NCBI RefSeq assembly: GCF_037392515.1
Contig: NC_090288.1
Span: 60,497,673-60,561,672 of the forward strand
Source: Haliotis asinina
Lineage: Eukaryota > Mollusca > Gastropoda > Lepetellida > Haliotidae
DNA length: 64,000 nt
Reading direction: 5' to 3'
Below are positions 44,601 to 56,600 of this stretch, in pieces. How positions within the stretch are numbered: the first letter of the stretch is position 1; each line of letters begins with the position of its first letter. Under the pieces are notes generated by a model. It was not told the DNA's origin, searched no databases, and worked only from the letters and a program-made list of their open reading frames with translations. The translations under genes and the position numbers were made by a program.

Positions 44601-47600
44601 GAGTATTACTTGAGACTTCACCCTCATCAGTATTTGCTTTAATGCTGGAACATGCATTTTTCACACAAAAAATAATGAAACCACGCAAAAAATATTTTGC
44701 ACATGTGATTTGGATGCATAGATTCTGATCTACATTATTTTAAGAAGTACCTTAAAACCACAACATATCAACAAACAAAACATTTTTACACGATTCAGGA
44801 TTGTACTGAAACTTTCATGTGCAAAAGATTTGGACTATAAATTTATAACATTATTTCTGCACACACCCTTGCAAAACCTACTACGATCACTGTTCAATGA
44901 TATTACCTAAGTATTACCTAAGTCTCACCCTTTCAATCACAGCAGTATTACCTGAGTCTCACCCTTCAATGACAACAGTATTACCCGAGTTTCACCCCTC
45001 CAATGATATCAGTATTACCAAAGTCTCAACCTTCAATGACAGCAGTATTACCCAAGTCTCACCCCTACAGTGACAGCAGTATTACCCGAGTCTCACCCCC
45101 TTCAATGACAGCAGTATTACCAAGGTCTCACCCCTTCAATGACAGAAGTATTACCAGAGTCTCACCCTTCAGTGACAGCAGTATTACCTGACTCTCATCC
45201 CTTCAATGACAGCAGTATTACCAGAGTCTCACCCCTTCAATGACAGCAGCTTTACGCGAGTCTCACCCCTTCAATGACAGCAGTATTACCCAAGTCTCAC
45301 CCCTTCAATGACAGCAGTATTACCCAAGTCTCACCCCTTCAATGACAGCAGCTTTACGCGAGTCTCACCCCTTCAATGACAGCAGTATTACCCAAGTCTC
45401 ACCCCTTCAATGACAGCAGCTTTACGCGAGTGTCACCCCTTCAATGACAGCAGTATTACCCAAGTCTCACCCCTTCAATGACAGCAGCTTTACGGGAGTC
45501 TCACCCCTTCAATGACTGCAGTATTACCCAAGTCTCATCCCTTCAATGACAGCAGTGTTACCCAAGTCTCACCCTTAGAAGACTGCATATTACCTGAGAC
45601 TTTTCTTTCTGGAGCCGTTTGATGACATCTTCTCGTGACATGCGACATGTTTCCAGCTCATGCTGCAACAAACAGATGATCTGGACTCATACTTGTGTTT
45701 CCATTGGTTCCAAGCTGCACACAGCAGTGATACAGCTCCCAGCAGTAACAATCAAATGATGAAGTTTGATCCAGATTATATACACAATCTACATCATCTG
45801 GGGACACTAAACTAAGTAACACTGTCCATTTGCGCCACTAAGTCTTCTGTTCTGACAGGCATGGGCTATTGTGGGCCTGGGGTGTCCAAAGGGGACATAG
45901 AACCAGCATCATGCAGTCAGTCTCTCATCAGTGAAACCATCATCATACAGTCAGTCTCTCATCAGTGAAACCATCATCATGCAGTCAGTCTCTCATCAGT
46001 GAAACCATCATCATGCAGTCAGTCTCTCATCAGTGAAACCATCATCATGCAGTCAGTCTCTCATCAGTGAAACCATCATCATGCAGTCAGTCATTCATCA
46101 ATGAAACCAGCATTATACAGTCAGTCATTCATCAATGAAACCAGCATTATGCAACTGGTTATTCATCAATGAAACCAGCATCATACAGTCAGTCATTCAT
46201 CAATGAAACCAGCATAATGCAGTCAGTCATTCATCAATGAAACCAGCATTATGCAGTCAGTAATTCATCAATGAAACCAGCATTATGCAGTCAGTAATTC
46301 ATCAATGAAACCAGCATTATGCAACTGGTTATTCATCAATGAAACCATCATTATGCAGTCAGTATTTTTATCAGTGAAACCGTGAATTCACTTACTAGTA
46401 TACTGTCTCTGTCAGCCATTGCATGTTTGGTTTTCTTCAAGAGAATAGCATTGTCTTGCCGAAGCTTGACAATTTCCTTCTTTAGAGATTCATTTTCATC
46501 CACCAAACACTGAAAAAGATTATCAAACTGAATATTTTTTCAGGATATTTCAAGTAAAACTTAAGTAGATAATCAATGCTGAACCAGACAATCCAGTGAC
46601 AATAATGAGCACAGATCCATGCAATTAGGGTAAGGTGTACCAAGTAAGTCAGTCTCAATCCTATTTGTTGGGAGAACTGGTATAAGCCTTAAATGCAGAG
46701 ACAGTGACAGTAAAATGTTATCAGGATACAGCTCTTTCACAGGAATAACATTCGGCATGACAAATGCTTTCACCAAAAGGCTCCCCTTACTGTCCCTTCT
46801 TTCAGAGAAAGGAAACAATAGGTTTCTTTTACTGTTGCAAATAAAATAAAAAATAAAAACTGAGACAACCTCATTTTTCCGGATGACATCATTGACTCTC
46901 ATATTGTTCCCCAGCAGAGTGGAAGAGTTGGATAACTTAATGCGTCCAGATATAGCTGGCATGGTGATTCTGTCTGTGTCCTCGTCATGGTCATCTGGTC
47001 GTGGGGATAGTCCCTTCCCTCCTCTCCTCTGCCGCTCTTGGTCATACAGGTCCTTGTAACGGAATGCCAGTCTGTTGGCCTTGGCCAGCTCTTCCTCAAA
47101 CACCTTCATCTTCTGGTCAGCTAAAATGTTACACATACACCTAATAAACATCTACTGATACAACAGAAGGGCTAGTACCCAGCATCATGAACATCTACCC
47201 ATACAAGAGGGGTATACAGAAGAACTAGTACCCAGCATCATGAACACCTGTCCATACAAGAGGGGTATACAGAAGAGCTAGTACCCAGCATCATGAACAC
47301 CTGTCCATACAAGAGGGGTATACAGAAGAGCTAGTACCCAGCATCATGAACACCTGTCCATACAAGAGGGGTATACAGAAGAGCTAGTACCCAGCATCAT
47401 GAACATCTGTCCATACAAGAGGGGTATACAGAAGAGCTAGTACCCAGCATCATGAACATCTACCCATACAAGAGGGGTATACAGAAGAGCTAGTACCCAG
47501 CATCATGAACACCTGTCCATACAAGAGGAGTATACAGAAGAGCTAGTACCCAGCATCATGAACATCTGCCCATACAAGAGGGGTATACAGAAGAGCTAGT

Positions 47601-50600
47601 ACCCAGCATCATGAACATCTGCCCATACAAGAGGGGTATACAGAAGAACTAGTACCCAGCATCATGAACACCTGTCCATACAAGAGGGGTATACAGAAGA
47701 GCTAGTACCCAGCATCTTGAACATCTGCCCATACAAGAGGGGTATACAGAAGAGCTAGTACCCAGCATCATGAACATCTACCCATACAAGAGGGGTATAC
47801 AGAAGAGTTAGTACCCAGCATCATGAACATCTGCCCATACAAGAGGGGTATACAGAAGAGTTAGTACCCAGCATCATGAACATCTGCCCATACAAGAGGG
47901 GTATACAGAAGAGCTAGTACCCAGCATCATGAACATCTGCCCATACAAGAGGGGTATACAGAAGAGCTAGTACCCAGCATCATGAACATCTGTCCATACA
48001 AGAGGGGTATACAGAAGAGCTAGTACCCAGCATCATGAACATCTACCCATACAAGAGGGGTATACAGAAGAGCTAGTACCCAGCATCATGAACATCTGTC
48101 CATACAAGAGGAGTATACAGAAGAGCTAGTAGCCAGCATCATGAACATCTGCCCATACAAGAGGGGTATACAGAAGAGCTAGTACCCAGCATCATGAACA
48201 TCTACCCATACAAGAGGGGTATACAGAAGAGCTAGTACCCAGCATCATGAACATCTGCCCATACAAGAGGGGTATACAGAAGAACTAGTACCCAACATGA
48301 TTAACATCTGCCCATACAAGAGGGGTATACAGAAGAGCTAGTACCCAGCATGATTAACATCTGCCCATACAAGAGGGGTATACAGAAGAGCTAGTACCCA
48401 ACATGATTAACATCTGCCCATACAAGAGGGGTATACAGAAGAGCTAGTACCCAGCATCATGAACATCTGTCCATACAAGAGGGGTATACAGAAGAGTTAG
48501 TACCCAGCATCATGAACATCTGTCCATACAAGAGGGGTATACAGAAGAGCTAGTACCCAGCATCATGAACATCTACCCATACAAGAGGGGTATACAGAAG
48601 AGCTAGTACCCAGCATCATGAACATCTGTCCATACAAGAGGAGTATACAGAAGAGCTAGTAGCCAGCATCATGAACATCTGCCCATACAAGAGGGGTATA
48701 CAGAAGAGCTAGTACCCAGCATCATGAACATCTGTCCATACAAGAGGGGTATACAGAAGAGCTAGTACCCAGCATCATCAACATCTGTCCATACAAGAGG
48801 GGTATACAGAAGAGCTAGTACCCAGCATCATCAACATCTGTCCATACAAGAGGAGTATACAGAAGAGCTAGTACCCAGCATCATGAACATCTGTCCATAC
48901 AAGAGGGGTATACAGAAGAGCTAGTACCCAGCATCTTGAACATCTACCCATACAAGAGGGGTATACAGAAGAGCTAGTACCCAGCATCATGAACATCTGC
49001 CCATACAAGAGGAGTATACAGAAGAACTAGTACCCAGCATCATGAACATCTGTCCATACAAGAGGAGTATACAGAAGAGCTAGTACCCAGCATCATGAAC
49101 ATCTGCCCATACAAGAGGGGTATACAGAAGAGCTAGTACCCAGCATCATGAACATCTGCCCATACAAGAGGAGTATACAGAAGAACTAGTACCCAGCATC
49201 ATGAACATCTGTCCATACAAGAGGAGTATACAGAAGAGCTAGTACCCAGCATCATGAACATCTGCCCATACAAGAGGGGTATACAGAAGAACTAGTACCC
49301 AGCATCATGAACATCTGTCCATACAAGAGGAGTATACAGAAGAGCTAGTACCCAGCATCATGAACATCTGCCCATACAAGAGGGGTATACAGAAGAACTA
49401 GTACCCAACATGATTAACATCTGCCCATACAAGAGGGGTATACAGAAGAGCTAGTACCCAACATGATTAACATCTGCCCATACAAGAGGGGTATACAGAA
49501 GAGCTAGTACCCAACATGATTAACATCTGCCCATACAAGAGGGGTATACAGAAGAGCTAGTACCCAGCATCATGAACATCTGTCCATACAAGAGGAGTAT
49601 ACAGAAGAGCTAGTACCCAGCATCATGAACATCTGTCCATACAAGAGGGGTATACAGAAGAGCTAGTACCCAGCATCATGAACATCTGCCCATACAAGAG
49701 GGGTATACAGAAGAGCTAGTACCCAGCATCATCAACATCTGTCCATACAAGAGGAGTATACAGAAGAGCTAGTACCCAGCATCATGAACATCTGTCCATA
49801 CAAGAGGGGTATACAGAAGAGCTAGTACCCAGCATCTTGAACATCTACCCATACAAGAGGGGTATACAGAAGAGCTAGTACCCAGCATCATGAACATCTG
49901 CCCATACAAGAGGAGTATACAGAAGAACTAGTACCCAGCATCATGAACATCTGTCCATACAAGAGGAGTATACAGAAGAGCTAGTACCCAGCATCATGAA
50001 CATCTGCCCATACAAGAGGGGTATACAGAAGAGCTAGTACCCAGCATCATGAACATCTGCCCATACAAGAGGAGTATACAGAAGAACTAGTACCCAGCAT
50101 CATGAACATCTGTCCATACAAGAGGAGTATACAGAAGAGCTAGTACCCAGCATCATGAACATCTGTCCATACAAGAGGAGTATACAGAAGAGCTAGTACC
50201 CAGCATCATGAACATCTGCCCATACAAGAGGGGTATACAGAAGAGCTAGTACCCAGCATCATGAACATCTGCCCATACAAGAGGGGTATACAGAAGAGCT
50301 AGTACCCAGCATCATGAACATCTGTCCATACAAGAAGGGTATACAGAAGAGCTAGTACCCAACATCATGAACACCTGTCCATACAAGAGGAGTATACAGA
50401 AGAGCTAGTACCCAGCATCATGAACATCTACCCATACAAGAGGGGTATACAGAAGAGCTAGTACCCAGCATCATCAACATCTGCCCATACAAGAGGGGTA
50501 TACAGAAGAGCTAGTACCCAGCATCATGAACATCTGCCCATACAAGAGGAGTATACAGAAGAACTAGTACCCAGCATCATGAACATCTGTCCATACAAGA

Positions 50601-53600
50601 GGAGTATACAGAAGAGTTAGTACCCAGCATCATGAACATCTGTCCATACAAGAGGGGTATACAGAAGAGTTAGTACCCAGCATCATGAACATCTGTCCAT
50701 ACAAGAGGGGTATACAGAAGAGCTAGTACCCAGCATCATGAACATCTGTCCATACAAGAGGAGTATACAGAAGAGTTAGTACCCAGCATCATGAACATCT
50801 GTCCATACAAGAGGAGTATACAGAAGAGTTAGTACCCAGCATCATGAACATCTGTCCATACAAGAGGGGTATACAGAAGAGTTAGTACCCAGCATCATGA
50901 ACATCTGTCCATACAAGAGGGGTATACAGAAGAACTAGTACCCAGCATCATGAACATCTGTCCATACAAGAGGCGTATACAGAAGAGCTAGTACCCAGCA
51001 TCATCAACATCTGTCCATACAAGAGGGGTATACAGAAGAGCTAGTACCCAGCATCATGAACATCTGCCCATACAAGAGGAGTATACAGAAGAACTAGTAC
51101 CCAGCATCATGAACATCTGTCCATACAAGAGGAGTATACAGAAGAGTTAGTACCCAGCATCATGAACATCTGTCCATACAAGAGGAGTATACAGAAGAAC
51201 TAGTACCCAGCATCATGAACATCTGTCCATACAAGAGGGGTATACAGAAGAGCTAGTACCCAGCATCATCAACATCTGTCCATACAAGAGGGGTATACAG
51301 AAGAGCTAGTACCCAGCATCATGAACATCTGCCCATACAAGAGGAGTATACAGAAGAACTAGTACCCAGCATCATGAACATCTGCCCATACAAGAGGAGT
51401 ATACAGAAGAGTTAGTACCCAGCATCATGAACATCTGTCCATACAAGAGGGGTATACAGAAGAGCTAGTACCCAGCATCATGAACATCTGCCCATACAAG
51501 AGGAGTATACAGAAGAGCTAGTACCCAGCATCATGAACATCTGCCCATACAAGAGGAGTATACAGAAGAGCTAGTACCCAGCATCATGAACATCTGCCCA
51601 TACAAGAGGAGTATACGGAAGAGCTAGTACCCAGCATCATGAACATCTGCCCATACAAGAGGAGTATACAGAAGAACTAGTACCCAGCATCATGAACATC
51701 TGTCCATACAAGAGGAGTATACAGAAGAACTAGTACCCAGCATCATGAACATCTGCCCATACAAGAGGGGTATACAGAAGAGCTAGTACCCAGCATCATG
51801 AACATCTGCCCATACAAGAGGGGTATACAGAAGAGCTAGTACCCAGCATCATGAACATCTGCCCATACAAGAGGGGTATACAGAAGAGCTAGTACCCAGC
51901 ATCATGAACATCTACCCATACAAGAGGAGTATACAGAAGAGCTAGTACCCAGCATCATGAACATCTACCCATACAAGAGGAGTATACGGAAGAGCTAGTA
52001 CCCAGCATCATGAACATCTACCCATACAAGAGGAGTATACGGAAGAGCTAGTACCCAGCATCATGAACATCTGCCCATACAAGAGGGGTATACAGAAGAG
52101 CTAGTACCCAGCATCATGAACATCTGCCCATACAAGAGGGGTATACAGAAGAGTTAGTACCCAGCATCATGAACATCTGTCCATACAAGAGGGGTATACA
52201 GAAGAGCTAGTACCCAGCATCATGAACATCTACCCATACAAGAGGGGTATACAGAAGAGCTAGTACCCAGCATCATGAACATCTGTCCATACAAGAGGAG
52301 TATACAGAAGAGCTAGTAGCCAGCATCATGAACATCTGCCCATACAAGAGGGGTATACAGAAGAGCTAGTACCCAGCATCATGAACATCTGCCCATACAA
52401 GAGGGGTATACAGAAGAGCTAGTACCCAGCATCATGAACATCTGCCCATACAAGAGGGGTATACAGAAGAGCTAGTACCCAGCATCATGAACATCTGTCC
52501 ATACAAGAGGAGTATACAGAAGAACTAGTACCCAGCATCATCAACATCTGTCCATACAAGAGGGGTATACAGAAGAGCTAGTAGCCAGCATCATGAACAT
52601 CTGTCCATACAAGAGGGGTATACAGAAGAGCTAGTAGCCAGCATCATGAACATCTGCCCATACAAGAGGGGTATACAGAAGAGCTAGTACCCAGCATCAT
52701 CAACATCTGTCCATACAAGAGGGGTATACAGAAGAGCTAGTAGCCAGCATCATCAACATCTGTCCATACAAGAGGGGTATACAGAAGAGCTAGTAGCCAG
52801 CATCATGAACATCTGCCCATACAAGAGGGGTATACAGAAGAACTAGTACCCAACATGATTAACATCTGTCCATACAAGAGGGGTATACAGAAGAGCTAGT
52901 AGCCAGCATCATGAACATCTGCCCATACAAGAGGGGTATACAGAAGAACTAGTACCCAACATGATTAACATCTGCCCATACAAGAGGGGTATACAGAAGA
53001 GCTAGTACCCAGCATGATTAACATCTGCCCATACAAGAGGGGTATACAGAAGAGCTAGTACCCAACATGATTAACATCTGCCCATACAAGAGGGGTATAC
53101 AGAAGAGCTAGTACCCAGCATCATGAACATCTGCCCATACAAGAGGGGTATACAGAAGAGCTAGTACCCAGCATCATGAACATCTGTCCATACAAGAGGG
53201 GTATACAGAAGAGCTAGTACCCAGCATCATCAACATCTGTCCATACAAGAGGGGTATACAGAAGAGCTAGTACCCAGCATCATGAACATCTGTCCATACA
53301 AGAGGGGTATACAGAAGAGCTAGTACCCAACATGATTAACATCTGCCCATACAAGAGGGGTATACAGAAGAGCTAGTACCCAGCATCATCAACATCTGTC
53401 CATACAAGAGGGGTATACAGAAGAGCTAGTAGCCAGCATCATGAACATCTGCCCATACAAGAGGGGTATACAGAAGAACTAGTACCCAACATGATTAACA
53501 TCTGCCCATACAAGAGGGGTATACAGAAGAGCTAGTACCCAACATGATTAACATCTGCCCATACAAGAGGGGTATACAGAAGAGCTAGTACCCAACATGA

Positions 53601-56600
53601 TTAACATCTGCCCATACAAGAGGGGTATACAGAAGAGCTAGTACCCAGCATCATGAACATCTGCCCATACAAGAGGGGTATACAGAAGAGCTGGTACCCA
53701 GCATCATGAACATCTACCCATACAAGAGGGGTATACAGAAGAGCTGGTACCCAGCATCATGAACATCTGCCCATACAAGAGGGGTATACAGAAGAGCTAG
53801 TACCCAGCATCATGAACATCTACCCATACAAGAGGGGTATACAGAAGAGCTAGTACCCAGCATCATGAACATCTACCCATACAAGAGGGGTATACAGAAG
53901 AGCTAGTACCCAGCATCATGAACATCTACCCATACAAGAGGGGTATACAGAAGAGCTAGTACCCAGTATCATGAACATCTACCCATACAAGAGGGGTATA
54001 CAGAAGAGCTAGTACCCAGCATCATGAACATCTACCCATACAAGAGGGGTATACAGAAGAGCTAGTACCCAGCATCATGAACATCTACCCATACAAGAGG
54101 GGTATACAGAAGAGCTAGTACCCAGTATCATGAACATCTACCCATACAAGAGGGGTATACAGAAGAGCTAGTACCCAGCATCATGAACATCTGTCCATAC
54201 AAGAGGGGTATACAGAAGAGCTAGTACCCAGCATCATGAACATCTGCCCATACAAGAGGGGTATACAGAAGAGCTAGTACCCAGCATCATGAACATCTAC
54301 CCATACAAGAGGGGTATACAGAAGAGCTAGTACCCAGCATCATGAACATCTGTCCATACAAGAGGGGTATACAGAAGAACTAGTACCCAGCATCATGAAC
54401 ATCTGCCCATACAAGAAGGGTATACAGAAGAGCTAGTAGCCAGCATCATGAACATCTGTCCATACAAGAGGGGTATACAGAAGAGCTAGTACCCAGCATC
54501 ATGAACATCTGCCCATACAAGAGGGGTATACAGAAGAGCTAGTACCCAGCATCATGAACATCTGCCCATACAAGAGGAGTATACAGAAGAACTAGTACCC
54601 AGCATCATGAACATCTACCCAGACAAGAGGGGTATACAGAAGAGCTAGTACCCAGCATCATGAACATCTACCCATACAAGAGGAGTATACAGACTCACAT
54701 CGTCAATGTGACTAATGACACTTGGCACTTACTTTCCTTAGCCTTCTTCTGGAACCTGTGCAGGAGCTTAACCATGTTGGTGTGGGAGAGGTTGGACTCT
54801 TCCTGTAGCTTCTGGTTCTGGTTGTGTAGATGCTTCACCTCTACAATCTTTTCATGTAAAGTGATCTCTGCTCGCAGCTTGGAGTTCTCAGCCTCAATAT
54901 TCTTCATCATCTGTGCTTTTAACTCATATGCCATTTCCGACTCTTCTGGGTTCAGCCTGCCTCTGTGGTCATCACAAATATTATCTGCTAGGTGAATGGT
55001 CTCTTGATAATGTCCAGCTAATGGAACAGTTTCCTAGTTGGTATGTTGCATATCTGGTCAGACTTAGGTTCGGTTTTTATTATAACAATCTGCTGGAACT
55101 AATTTTAGTAACCAAATAAATTTATCAATCTTACTTTTGTCTTGGGGTCTTTTCTTTATTGACATTTGTACTGGGTGAGGTCAGGTCTTTGTGTGTCTGT
55201 CCCACCTTTTCTCTTGGGGTCTTTTCTTCTGTGACATTTGTACTGGGTGAGGTCAGGTCTCGGTGTGTCTGTCCCACCTTTTCCTGGAGCTGTGACAACA
55301 ATGTTACTGTTATTCATACACTCTTTCCTGAAGTTGTGACAAGAATAGCAACATATCTCATGTAAACAATGCACTCTCTATGAAATAGATTAACAAAATC
55401 CCTCCTGCAACAAGAATATTATCCAATATATTTAGCTCAAGCCACTGAAAAGTTATGAATGATGATGATAACATACAACACAAAACATAAATATTAAAAG
55501 CTGACTCACTGTGAGTATAAATGTGACTTATTCCTTCAATATTCTATACAACGGAATGTTGATAACACTGAAGTGATTCTGTTGCCTAACTGACACACTC
55601 AGTCTGCCTAACTCACATTCTCCAGTAGCTTGGTGGCTTCTTCCAGCTGTTTTGAAAGATTTTCCTTCACCTGGGCAGAATCTTTCTCTTTCTTGGAAGA
55701 CCCAAGTCTTTTCAAGCTATTTTGAATAGATTTATTTGTTTCAGAGAGTTTCTGGAATTGATCTTGAAAAGTCTGAAAAATCAAAACTATGCTATATAAC
55801 ACATAGCTATTGATACATCTGACAAAATGTTCACTACCCAAACACTGCTTGGGACATGAGCTGTCAGTGTGATATGTGCATGTGATGAGGAGGAACAAAT
55901 AATAGTGGGTAAACTCTAACACAGTATAGAATCTCTTCAAAGACCCTGCATGGAGTTTATGGTCAAAATGTGTCATATCCACATACACGGTGAAACACAG
56001 AAGAGTATCAGATCAAGTTGTCATTTCACTTGTGTATATTTAATTTCAGTATCTCAATATTTATCTTCATTAACCCAGAGGATGTGAAGACAAAACATTT
56101 GAAAAAACAACCCTAAAAAATGGATATCCATGAAGGACAAAGTAAAGGAACAAGATTTGTGATCTCATTTTTATCATTTATCAATGTGTGACAACAACTA
56201 TTAAAAATATTTTTATCACATAAAGTTTTGCTGATGTTCCAAGCAGTGGTTGAGCAGTGTACATACACTTTATTTGACACCCTCTTTGGTTGTCAGATGT
56301 AAAGCTATACACAACACAACAAACACACAAAACCTGTATATATCGAACTACAGAAGCTGGGATCTGATCTCCTTGAAAACATGGCTCAAAGCTCAAAACA
56401 TAGGTATATTTTCATGCAACCATGATTCAGGAAGTAATTAGAACCACAATACAAATACAAAAGTGTTCTGCAAATAATTTTAGTCAAAGCCTAAAAAAAA
56501 TAAAATCAGTTTACCATAACAATTGAAACAAAAAATATTTAAACTTTTCTTCCTGCATAACAGATTAACATTGTAGAGAGATTTAATATTTGTATGAATT

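Noticed and set aside
45003-45191. Plus-strand open frame through the 33-bp array
   Set aside because: The frame stays open only because the unit is 33 bp; the protein is pure repeat, antisense to a gene with good exons.
44892-54693. CRISPR-like repeat arrays
   Set aside because: The arrays are head-to-tail units without unique spacers, in intronic animal DNA; they are minisatellites.
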